Source: Gymnogyps californianus
Taxonomy: Eukaryota > Chordata > Aves > Accipitriformes > Cathartidae
Direction of reading: 5' to 3'
DNA length: 64,000 bases
Assembly (NCBI RefSeq): GCF_018139145.2
Contig: NC_059486.1
Location: 4,526,001-4,590,000, forward strand
The stretch's first letter is position 1; every line of letters starts with the position of its first letter. Under the pieces are notes generated by a model that worked only from the letters and a program-made list of their open reading frames with translations, was not told where the DNA came from and did not search any database. The position numbers and the translations under genes were made by a program. Positions 14,382-26,200 of this stretch are shown piece after piece.

Positions 14382-17300
14382 AAACTGGCAAAGATTAGAT
14401 GTTCCTAGTTGGAAAAAAAATGCAAGCTTTTTACCTGATAATCAGGGATCCTTTTTAATGCAGCTAAAAAGTCCACCTGTCTCACTGAAAAGCAGCCATA
14501 ATCCTGTGGTCCAGATCATATTTCAGAAAGAGATCACTCCACGTAGTTTATTGTGACTGTAAAGCCTCTGCATGAGCTCGTGAAAAGCTTTGTTCTTATC
14601 TAGGAGAGCTCAGGTCATCTGAAAGTGGAAAATTATGAAGTGATTTAATTTTTTCCTTCCTATATTTATTGCTGCTCTCAATGTAAGCCAAACACAAGCC
14701 AACCAATTGAGCATTCCTTTGCTATTTACTATTTGGCACATTATCATTTTATGCCTTGAGACTGTGTCAAATGGAGAGAGGGACCACTGTCACTGTTAAA
14801 ACCATGTTAGTTTTGCTTCAGTGATTTTCAGAGTATTTTTTTTTCCTAGAACCTGTACTCAGATCTCCACTTTAACGTGCTTGTGCCTGCCTTGTGGTTC
14901 ACCTCCACTTACACAGCAGTGCCTTCTACATAGATGTGACTGTGAAGTTGATTGTAGTTTGGCAACAGAGATGTCTGATATGAAAGAGGTGACATTTGCC
15001 AGCCGTGGGCACTAAAACTGCAAAGCTGAGCCAGCTATATCAGCTTAATTAATTGCATTCCTAGCTGTGTGAACTGGAAGACTGAGACTCAAAAAGGGTG
15101 TGTGGGAAGGAGGTAGGGTGAGGAGTAATTCCAGGAAAATTATTTACTTTTGTTACACGCCTGGAGTAGGGAAGGTTGGGTCTCTTCTCAGGAGTCTGGC
15201 TAAAGTTAGGCCGCACATGCTAGCTCAGGGAGCTCAGCCATATCTGTCCTGTTGAGCAACTGAGTTTCCATTGCATTTTCTTTCATGTTATTTGGTTTAA
15301 CAAGCTAAGAAAGGGTTGGGGCATCATCTCTGTGTGAAGTGTGGTCTTCTGCTCTGACTGGCCTCTCACGTGCCAACAACATGGAGCTGTAGAGTCAAGC
15401 CAAGGTCTGCGCCCTCACAGAGCATTGAAGTCCAAAGGTTTGTTGCTTCCCTTTGGAAACACTTCCCCTCTTCTACACTGATGATTACTCTTTCCTGTTT
15501 TTCCCATTGCCAGTTCTGTGGGCACAGCCTGGCCCTCTGGCGAGCCCTGTGTATTTACATTATTTGCATTATAATGTATAGGGATCTTCACTTTTGTCCC
15601 TACACATTTCTTCTCCCCCTTATCTCTCTGTCATCTTGCTTTCCTCCAACTGTGTTTCTCCTGTAGTTCATCTGTTCCTCTTGTGGACTGTTACTCTTGT
15701 TCCATTGCCCTTCATCCTCCTTTCCCATTCCTGTAGGCTTATTACAGGATCACACTGCGGCCTTTCCCCTCTTCGGCACTATTTGATCATAGAAAACAGT
15801 GACTTCTAATCCATCTACCAGTCTCGTCCTGACAAATACAAAGGGAAGTTCTCCATTTGCAATCAGGATGCAAGTAACTGGGGTGGATTTGAGCATGGGG
15901 ATTACAGCCAGAACAATAATGCCTTTGTAATGCTGTCGGGATTATTCCTCTCCCGTGGAGTAAAACTTGAAGAGCAATACCAAGTCTTCAAGCAAACAGA
16001 ATCTCCAGCTGTCAGTGCTTTTGCTTCCTCTGGAGGCAGACACATGCCTGTCCAAATACAATATGCCGGAAGACCGATACTTGGCATCTTTATGACTATT
16101 AAAACATGACATGTTTCTGAAACTGTTTAAAAGCCATGGAGAGACAGTAAAGGGAAAGGAAAGGCCATAAATGAGGGCTAGACAGTTCATCTTCTGTTAC
16201 GGAACAGATTACTGATTAGTATCCTGATTCTCAGCCCAGTCTAGCTTAGATTTTACTGTGCTTTGGCAAATTGGTTGTATGATATCATACTTACCCTAGA
16301 CAATTATGTTCTTACAAATGCAGGTGAGAGAAATAATAAAGACTAAGAAACTAGTACCAAGAGAACTGCTGCAAAACATCATAGACATTTTGTGCCTTCC
16401 CATCAACAGCTTGCTGGAGACATTTTTCATGGGCAGTGCTCACTCATTTCGCTCTCAAACTCCTTTTCTAGGCTGCAGTCTTTAACTGAAATTGAAACAC
16501 ACTCTTCTGAAATCAGGGCAGGCAATGCAGCCCTTGTTTGTGTGAACAGTATTCTCAATTTTTTAAAAAATTTTCTCTACATGAGTGAAGCCAAAAAGAA
16601 TTGACCAAACCCTTCCCCCAAAAACACTCATGCATTTGCTCACGTGCATACTTTTTGATAGCACTTTTAAGGAAAGACAGGATTTTACACTTGCAGGCAG
16701 TGCCATATTTGTCATTGCACGCTGGAATTGGATCCACCTTCCCCTGCCAGCCTCAGGCTACTCACTTGCTCCAGAATCCCCCTGGTTTGGGGAGGGAAGC
16801 ACAGCTCCCCTCTGGCTTGGCCTCTGACTGAATCATGGATAGTTTTAACTTAGCTCCATCTCTGGAAGCAATGAGTGTGCACACTACATAATATGATCTT
16901 CGTGTCTTGAGGATTCAGGCCTGTCCTCTTTTGTGCTGCCAGATGGAAGAGGAGCCACGCTCTCTCTGGAGAGACGTCCCTGCGCATCTCACCGCTCAGC
17001 CATGCTGGAATTATGTGCTTCTCTCTGCGGCCGGGCACTGTTGTTCCCTGGCATTTGGCTCCAGAATAGCTAGCTCTTTAGTATGCAGTGGATGCTACAC
17101 AGCCACTGTGATCCCAAGATTAATTTGTCTAGAAAAGGAGATACATGAAGAACCTCCAAAATGAATTTGTGAGGAGGATGTACTCTACATTCTCTGAACA
17201 GCCGGGGTTTGTTCCCAGCTGAAACCCGAACACAGGTGTTGTGGACAGCTAGGTTTCTGGTTTGTGCTCTCACTCTGTCCCATTTCATAGTTTTTTCAGC

Positions 17301-17903
17301 TGCTGCTGCTGTTTTATTGCTCGGTTCTGTAACATGGCCCCTGCCTGCATTGTTATTGCCTCTGTTAGTCAAGCTGTTTCATGCCCTGATCCCTGAAGTG
17401 CTCTCCAAAGTGATGAATCACACCTGCACTAGTGAGTCCCTTTTCACTAATGAGGCATCTGCTCCAAATTCTGCAGTGCTCAGTTGATTGAGGCAAGGAG
17501 CTACAACCCACCTGTAGGCAGCAGTGTCACTACAGTCGTCCAGAATAGCTCAAAAGACTCCAAGGAGGGCAAGGGCAGTGTTAGTCAGACTAGAGAGGAA
17601 TCTTATCTGTGTGAACTTCCTCACAGCAATGCCTCGTCAGCACCAGCTGCAACTCCAGAAATGGCAGCTTCTCTAGGAGCAACGTTACATCCTGATGGAA
17701 TTAACTTCCCTGGGACAGAGAGGTATTGAGAAATGTTCATTTCAGCCTCCTGCTACCTCTGAGCTTCCTGGCAGAAGGACCCCTGTAGCAGCCACAGCTC
17801 CAGCAATGCAGCTGCAGTAGGGAAAGCCAGGGCTCGTGTTCATCCAGCCATGAGTAGTGGTTCTGCACGGATGATACCAAACAGGAGCAGCCTGTTCTGG
17901 GAA

Positions 17904-17920
17904 GAAAAAAAAAAAAAAAG
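17904..17920. repeat. Poly-A run
   Basis: An A homopolymer of about 15 residues in non-coding DNA. No AATAAA lies just upstream and no processed pseudogene was recognised next to it. Confidence 0.7.
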
Positions 17921-18924
17921 GTACCTTGGCTATAATTAGGAGCTGAAATGACACTGCAGGTATGAATGGGAAATTGTTGCTCGACAAACATCCCCACCAC
18001 AGACCCCTTCAACAGACCATTTAGCCACCACGACAGCTGCTGCCAAGCATCCAAAGCAGGAAAGGGGCGAAGGGACCAGCCTGTTCTCTCTGCCATCGTG
18101 AGGATGGACGGAGGGCACCTTGTGCAGGAATTGCGCATGGCTGCTGTGCAGCTGGTGCTGATAGCACAGCTGAGGGGACAGAGCACACTGAGTCAGTGCC
18201 GCAGCATCATTCTCTTTCTGTGGCAGCTTTGCCCTGACCAGCATGCGTTACTGTGGTGGTGGGGGCACAGCAGCACAGGCTGCAATGGGGCCCCAGGCTG
18301 CAGAGAGTAGTTGCACTTGGGTTGTTGCAGAGAAGATTGTGTCATCACATAGTAACTGCTGTGCATGTGCCAGCAAGAGCAGAGCTAGCATGAGTAAGCT
18401 TATTATGCGATAATCACACCTTCATCTTTCTGGGTACATAAACTGCTGAGGTATCCAAGTCTGGCAGTGAGGCACAATCACTGTCTGAGGATGAGCAAGA
18501 AGGAACCCGGTCCTTTCCTCATTGGGAACATATGTCTGATTTGACACCATTATCTTTTACTGTTTTTAAACAGAACATCATTATTGAACAACCTGTTGCC
18601 ACTTAATTACCTGTGTTTGATTACAAAGACGTTAAGTAATTGGCTTTTTAGGTACAAACTCCTTCATTTCTATATCCTTTTATGATGTGCCCGAACAAAG
18701 CCTCTATGTCCATTTCAAAGGCTGGATCAAAACTTCCCCTGTGGGCTATGTCAGACAGGCAGCGGCTGAGTGCCTAGCCGCCTCTCGTGAACTTTGGGAA
18801 ATCTGGAATTTGGATCAAGACTTTGAATCCTCTCAGCCATAACAATAAGACCTATAGGTGCTGACCTATAGAGCCAGTATCCACCGTGGTCCCGTTTCGG
18901 TAGGCTGAGCACCCAGGTAGAGTG

Positions 18925-19617
18925 CTCAGGTGGGCCCCGGCCCCCCCCAGCGTGCTGGCTCCCGGTGCCGGAGCAGAGGCACCTTCCGAGGGGCACGCGT
19001 GGAGGCAGGTGGGTCACCCCGCGGGGCAGGGGTGCTCGCCTTCCCGGCTCTGCCCTCGGAGGCACTAAGCTCCTTCCCTGGGAGATGCAGGAGCCTCGGG
19101 GGTCAGGCCTTCCCCCTCCCGCCGCCCCCCGGGACGCCGCCCCCGCCCTCCCCGTCCCCGTCCGCGCCGCCGCCGGGGGCGATGCTCCCGCGGCTCCGGC
19201 CCGCCGCCGCGCCGGGGGGCTGCGGCCCTGCGGTCCCCCTCCCCGCCGGGCCCGGGGCCGCCGGGCCCTGCCTGCCCGCCCGCCGCGCTGCGGGAGCGCC
19301 GCCCGCCGCCGCCCGCACCCCCTCGGCGGCGCCGCTTCGCCTGCCGGCGCGCCCCGGCCTGAGCCGGCCCCCGGCGGGGGGAGGCCCCGGCTCACCTGGA
19401 GAGGAGGCGGCGGCGCGGGGGGGAGCCCCGGCGGGGGACGGTGCCCGCCAGCCCCCGCCGGAGCGCCCCTTCCGCGGCCTTTGTCTGCGCTGTCACATGG
19501 GCCGCGGTGCGGGATTTAAGCGGGTCTCCGCAGGACATGCCGTGAGCGGCGCGCCGCAGCCCTGCCCGCAGCGGCAGCGCTCCGCCTGGCCGGGGATGCG
19601 GCTCTAGCGGCCCCGCG
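18925..19617 (+). promoter_or_regulatory. CpG-island promoter and 5' UTR of caldendrin
   Basis: GC content and CpG density rise sharply near 18925 and stay high until about 20600, spanning the caldendrin first exon. The last in-frame stop before the start codon is TGA at 19543-19545, so the region just upstream is 5' UTR or promoter. A weak TATA-like TTTAAG lies at about 19514-19519, roughly 100 bases before the ATG; CpG-island promoters often lack a true TATA box. The exact transcription start cannot be fixed from sequence. Confidence 0.7.
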
Positions 19618-20220
19618 ATGAGCGGCTCCTCCATGGCGAAGAGCGAGTCCCGCACTTCGCTGCTGAAGGCGGCGGGGAGCCGGAGGGCGGCGGGCGCCCA
19701 GTCCCAGCCCCGCGGCAGCCGCGCCCGGGACGGCAGAGGACAAGGCGGGCAGGCGGGGAGGGAGCAGAGCCAGGAGCCGCTCCCCGGGGAGCCCAGTGCC
19801 CGCAGGCCGCTCTGCCACCCGGGCGCCCGGGAGGACGGAGCGAGGGGCGCGGGGAAGCTGTCACATGGACGGGGGGAGAGCCAGCCGGAGCCGGCGGAAG
19901 GTGGTCCAAGGAGAGGCAGCGGCAAGGAACCGGTGCGGACATTCAGGCACCACCACCACCTCCCGCCGCACGCCAGCCACGGTCACCCCCAGGACCAGCA
20001 TCAGCTCTCAGACAGGGATGGGGAGGAGGCAGAGGAGGACTTTTTCTTCAGTCACAGGCAGAGGTCCAGCAGAGAGTCCCTAAAGCTCTCGGAAGGCGCT
20101 TCACCTCTGTCCAAATCCAGCAGCAAGTACTCCACCAAGTCCAGCGGCAGCGATCGGTCGGTGGAAGCGGACCCCCTCTTCCACCAGCTGCACCCCATGC
20201 TCAGCTCGGTCTTTGGCCAG
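19618..20220 (+). CDS. CABP1: CABP1 exon 1 (caldendrin-specific N-terminus)
   Basis: This exon encodes residues 1-201 and ends in phase 0 at CAG before GTAAGG. The start [20 protein letters not shown] matches mammalian caldendrin, as does the end, PMLSSVFGQ (PMLSSAFGQ in human). Between them the sequence is low-complexity: arginine, glycine and proline-rich first, then a histidine-rich patch (about residues 110-125), an acidic patch (DGEEAEED) and a serine-rich stretch. In mammals this half is proline-rich and mediates postsynaptic protein contacts. It is poorly conserved, and the histidine-rich part is not in the human protein as I recall it. If splicing fails, the frame stays open to 20598. 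Confidence 0.95.
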
Positions 20221-23200
20221 GTAAGGGGCAAAGCGCCTCTCGCCCCCTCCCTCCCTCCCTGCCTGCCCTCCGCGCCCCCTCCTCCTGCCCGCTCACGGAC
20301 CTTCGGCTCCTCGTTCCGGAGCCCCCCGCGCCTCCGGGCGCAGCCCGCAGCTGTAAATGCACTGCTTCCTGGCCGCCCCTGCCGAACTTCTCCCGGCGAT
20401 GCGGCACCGCCGGGGCGCTGCGGGGCCGGCACCGAGGAGGGCTCCGCGCCGGGGAGGGGGCGCGGGTCGGAGCCGCCCGCAGACCCCGGCCGCCCGCCCG
20501 CCGCGCCGGGCGCTGCGGAGGGCGCTCTCGGTTGTGCTGGCGGGGGAAGTGCCGGTGCTTTCCCTGTCGCCGGGGGAAGTTGTGGCTCTGCCTGCTGAGG
20601 GTGAGAGTCAGAGAAGCGGATTTTTAAAATGTATTTACTTATTAGATTCCATCTCTCTGGCTCCCCGCCTTGCTTTGCTGTATTTGTTTACATCTCCTTA
20701 TGGTACATTTCTGTACAATCAGCATATGAATCATTTCTGATGGCAGAAGCTGTCAGGAGAAGGTAGTGGGGAGGAAGACAAAAAAAATCCTGACCCAATT
20801 CCGAAGCCTTCCCAGTCACTATGTTAGGATGGAACAGATGCTTTCGGTGTTTGCAAGCTCTTTTGGTACAAAGCTGTCGCTTTTAGCTGCTTCTGGTAGT
20901 GAAATTACCCAACAGGGCTACCCTCTAAAAATGAAAAGGCAGAGGGAGACTGGCTCGAAATTGTCTTTTAGAGCCATTTAGGGATGTTACTGGGAGATGT
21001 AATCTCCAGGAAGATTAATGTAACTGCAATCTCCCAGAAGCACAATTATAGGTATAAGCCAGTAGCCTGGGCAGCTAAGTTCCAGCCCTGGAAGTGATCG
21101 ATTAAACCAGAATTATGATTTGTGGGGTTTGTTATCGTTGGGTCTTTTTTTTTTTTTTTAAAGCAGGTTTGGGAGGCTTTGCAGGGTGCCCATTCAAATT
21201 AAGATTATGGAGAGAATGAGAAGAATTTTTGTAATTGGGCGGAAGGAGGTGATGTACCCGTAGCTGTTTAATCTGGAGTCAGGAAGTGTTGTCTACTTCT
21301 GTTCATCTTGACTTCTCCAGAGAAAAATCAAAGCACATCTGTTCTCAACAATTTTGCATCCTCACTGACAGTCTGCTATTTATGAATGTTACGGTTGTGT
21401 TTAACTCAGAATGAGTATTACCCTCCCTGTGCCAATGGTGTACCAGAAGTCTAGATTAAAATTTCGTAGTAGCAATAAGGAAGGGCCTGGTGAGTGGCTT
21501 GGTGCTCGACCAGGTTACAAAAAGCAATACTTCAGCATGAGGCTTTGAAATCCATGGTCTCAGCTCTGACTTGTGCTGTACCTGTAGTTCTGAGGAAAGT
21601 GAAGACGTATCTGAGAACAGATTTTAAGTCTATGGAGCTATATGTCCCCAAAGTGTCAGAAATACAAACAGATCCATGCCAGGGCATGGACTCACAGAAA
21701 CCTCTCTGGTTTTGAACTCAGTCCTTACCTGAACAGCATCTTTATTTTACCTGCTCTGCTACTTGCATTCCAGTGTCATAAGACACTTCTGAAAGCCATA
21801 AACTTAGCAAAATTTAATTGCGGTGTTGAACAATGCCCCTTACAGAAAAGAGACAGGTACAATTCTAGTTTTCATCTTTTCACTGGATATGTTGCACCAG
21901 TGCTTATAAACAAACACCAACATCTTTCTTTTAGAGCATAATATTATTTATTCCCATTTATCTCTGTATTCATGCCTCACTTGCTTTGTTTAAATTAACT
22001 ATGAGAGAACGACCATCTAGTGGAGATTTTAGGATGGGCTTTTAGGAGTGGGCTGTAGTAGGGCTGTACAGGGGATTTGCGGATACAAGAAGGGGAACTA
22101 TAATGTAGGATACACAAAGAGCTGATTACAGGAAGAGATATGTGAAGATTTTTTGCAGTGATATCAAAATCCTGGGATGAATAAAGGCCCAAGGATAAGA
22201 ACTGTGGAAATTCTGTCATGGGACGGAATGATGGAAATTTTGTTTCTGTGAGTGAAGAAACAAATGCTAAGCATTGTGTAAAAATGTGAGTGATGTTTTG
22301 AGAGAGGCAAGGACTTAAACCAGCAGAAGCCCAGGTTGCAGCCTGGGCTGAGGCAGGGTCATAGGTGCGGAAGTGTCCAGGATTGCAGTATAAGGCTGCA
22401 GATGCTGTAACACCGGTCTGCTCCACATTGTAATTAGAAAAGATCAACAGCTCAGCAGACAATTTATTTAATACAAGAACTTCTCTCCAGCCCACACAGC
22501 CCACTGTGAAACAGTTAAAACAGTAATTTTGCAGTACATAGAAGGAGAGGAGCACAGTGATGCGTATCTGCAGCAGCAGAGCACTGTGGTCCAGCAGCAC
22601 CAGTATATATTGTCCCAGCTCTACAGATGTGGAACATCATCACCCTGTTGTTCCATGGTGGTGCAGTGATGTGGTCGCAGATGCAGACACTACAGTGGTA
22701 CAATCAGATACGCAGAAAAGATTGCAGGGATGACTTCACGGAGGATGTCATTATTGCAGTAACAGCAAAAAGGAGCAGCCCAGGACTACAGGGTTGTGTC
22801 TGAGGGAGACAGATTTGTAGCTGTGCAGAAAAAAAGACGGAGTGAAGGCAGAAGTGCTGTGTTTATATAACCAGCACAGCAATATAGTGCACTGTGGGTG
22901 TATACTCCAGGAGAATGCTAAGATACTGCCAGGATACAGGATGCAGTGATATTTTATTAATTAGGCTTATGCTATATTGGTGCAGTGATGTTCTAATATA
23001 ATAAAGCAATAATACTCTTTTAGAGCATCTTACCATTTTGTAATTGAGTGGCACATGAATTAACAAATGTAGGGTAGTGTAATGATGTATTAGTATAAGC
23101 CAGGATGTCATCTTAGTCTAATGACATGTTTGCACACTGGATTGGCGAGGCAGCTGCAGAAGAGCACTCTGCTGTGGAGTTTATACCGGGTTTGCATGCA

Positions 23201-26200
23201 GTGCCACAGAGCACCGAGTGCCTGGAGAACACAGCACTGACAACGTGGTGGTGTGGTAATGCAATCCTGTGGCAGAACAGAGATGTGATACTGGTGCCAT
23301 GCGGTAGGAGTTTGGCAGTGCATGGGTGTGATAATTGTGTAGTGTTGTAGCCTGACAGAAGAGTTTAGCAGTCTAATGATGTAGTAATACAATATTCCAG
23401 ATGGGAGCTATTCTATACAGCAGTGATTACTTCTGGTGAGATATTAGCAAAGGGCTGTGCTGATCTGACAGCACCATCCCATTGTACCAGAAGGCAGCGA
23501 GTGAGGTGTTACCACCATGCCAGAGTTTTGGAAGCACAGCTGTGAGTTAGCACGAGGGCAACGCCACAGACTTACCTGGTGACAGAAGTGCAGTGTGAAT
23601 ATGGACTGGTTATACGATGCATGTGATAGTGGGACAGCAGTGTTTTAAAGTGGCCCTGCAGCGGCGGTAGCTCAGTGCAGTGTGAGAGCAGTGCAGTGAC
23701 TCATGGGTGTAGTTGGCAAGGGATACATGTGCGATAATGCAGAACAGTGGGAAAGTGGTGAGAAAAGGGAGTGTGGGGAGGTTGTTTCATATAATTTTGG
23801 CCTGGTAGCAGGATAATGTTGGAGTAGCCAAGTGGTAAAGGAGTGTCATGGAGCAAAAAGGAGCATGCTGTCACCCCTGCAGAGCAGAATAGCATGACGG
23901 TCCTATAGTGCCTATAGCATGGCTACAGGACACAGTTTAGCAACAGTGCGGTATCGAGCAGTTGCACATCCATAATGGCAGAGGAGCAGTGATCCCTCGG
24001 CAGCAGGGATGGTGGTGAGGTGGCAGCCTGGCAGCAAGACACAGTTTATTAATGTGACAACAGTAGCAACAGCAGCACAGAGACTGGGACAGCAGTGCGG
24101 TAGCAGCAGGGACCGCGATGGAACAGTTTTGTGGCAGCAGGATTCCCGGGGCAGCAGTGATGCGGCAACAGCACCTATGGTGCAGCGGCAGCTTGGCACC
24201 GGGCTCAAGGCACAGCGCTGTATGGGTACTGCGGCACAGAAACCCACCGGTTCTTGTCGCTTCATTCCTCCTCTACCACAGCGTTGGCCTAGCTGGCACC
24301 TTTAAGAACAGCTTTTTCCGGGCCTTTGCTATGCAATATTAACTTGCAAGCGATCCTGCCGTGTGAGACCTGACCGTTTTCAGAGCCGTTTAGCTTTCAC
24401 ACCCTGCCTGACTGTTAAATTTTTCAGTGAAGTGATTCCCCAACAGTTTTCTGTCAATTGCCTCGGGTAGCATGGGGATCAGAGGGGTCAAACAATGCTG
24501 TAGGGAATCATTAAATATTTACAGGCTTCTGCTGTTAGCACTGTGGCCAAAGGGGCTTTTGTATTTCTATTTGTACAGGGAGTTAAAAGCCTCTCCTATC
24601 TGCACTGTCTCCCATTCCTGCTTTAATGTCAGCGTCCACGTTACCATTAAAATAGGGAAGGAATCTTTCTGCATTTCCTGTATCATTTTCCTTTTCTTGT
24701 CCTGCTCCATCTTCCTTTACTCATGGGCTTTAGTTCTTCTTAACAGGTCTCAATGGACCTTACAGCAAACTGGGATGACAGAAGTGGCCCTGTTTTGGGG
24801 CAGGATTTGTCCCCAGGCTGCCTGCGTGGGAAGCAGGTGTCAAGAACATTCTCCTCTAAACCAGCTGGGAGCGGGTAGGGAAAAAGTGCCTTGTCCAGCC
24901 TCTCACCTTTCTGGTCTGCTTATCTGCAGGATGACCTTGTTCCCTCCAATGGCTTCAGCTTCAGCTCATTCTAACGGGAGTTTTGCCCAAAAGCAGTCGC
25001 TGCATCAGGACCATGCTTGGAGCTCCGCCAGCGGAGAGCCGGGGAGCCCCGGCCAGCCCAGCCGAGGGAGAGTGGTTAATGGCTCAGTAATGGAAGTTTT
25101 CCTCTGGCCCCGTGTATTAGCGAGGGAGGCTGCAGCGCGTTGGGCCGCACTGGAGCGGTGACGCCAGCGATAGAAACTTTCGCGTGTCACGCTGTGGGAT
25201 GGCAAAGGTGAAGGTGCAAGGTCTGGGGTTGCAGGTGCTTGTGTGCTGTGTTGTACCGTGCTGTAAGGGAGGTGAAGCAGTGGCATGTCAGGGCTCGTGG
25301 CAAACTGAGGACAGTCTCTGACAGCTACTCATTTACAATGGTAAATCAGCACAGTAATTTGGGGTGAACAGACTTCTTCTGGCTCAAAATGACCAACCAC
25401 CGTAGTGTTGCTGATCCCATTGCGCAGTCTTAGCTCGCTGGTACGCAGCCTGGGTGCACAGGGTAGGAGGCAAAAACAACCCACAAGAAACACCGTATCC
25501 TCCCCCGACTTTTCCTCCTCTTTTTACGGCACCTCTGAAGGCTTGTTCCGGCCCCAGAAGGGTCCTCGAAGGGCGCGGGGAGGGAAGGGTGTCTCCGGGG
25601 CCGCAGGGGACGCTCCTGCAGCCGGCGGTACGCCCCGAGCTGCTGCCGTGCCCGGCCGGGTGCTGGGGCGGCCGGCCCCGCCGGGGCTCCCCGGGAACAC
25701 GGCTGCGGGCGGCCGTCCACACGCCTTCTGTCCGCCGCGGGGCGCGGGGGACCCTCCCGCGGGGCTCCCCGGGACAGCGGGGCAGCAGCGGCTCCGCCTG
25801 GAGCCCCGGCCCCGGGCCCGGTTCGCCGCGCTCGGCGGCCCCAGGGCGCCCCCTGCTGCGGGCGGCGCTGCGCGGCCCGGCCGGCTCCTGCCCCGGGTCC
25901 CCTTCCGCGGCCGGCGGGCCCGCCTCGGCACAGACCCGGCGCGCCCTGGGCCCGCTCGTGCCGCCGAGACTTGGCCTCTGGCCGGTCCCCGGGCCGCCTG
26001 GTGAGTGTGTCAGACCCCGGGAGAGCCCCGTGGTTCCCGTGATGTAGGCGAGAGCCGGTTCAGGCGTCCCGCTGATCGCCAGGCTCGTATTCACAGGGGT
26101 CTGTGTATCTGTGTGGAGCTCATACGGCCTCTGTCCTTCCATCCCTGCATGTGTTGCCACAGCCCATGTCCATGCATGTGGCCTGGACATAAAGAGCCTT

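Larger units (their letters stand above)
1..18924. other. Upstream non-coding region, no gene recognised
   Basis: I found no exon, RNA gene or transposon that I can name in this stretch. Open frames here (for example 6600-7148 on the + strand, 182 codons) have no recognisable domain and look like chance. Composition is mostly AT-rich with simple repeats listed separately. In human the next gene upstream of CABP1 is POP5, as I recall, but no POP5-like protein sequence is visible here. The region may hold enhancers or non-coding RNA, which cannot be judged from one sequence. Confidence 0.6.

Noticed and set aside
18751..19607. Long frames on both strands around the caldendrin CpG island
   Set aside because: They reflect CpG composition; the real coding frame starts at 19618 and is proven by protein similarity.
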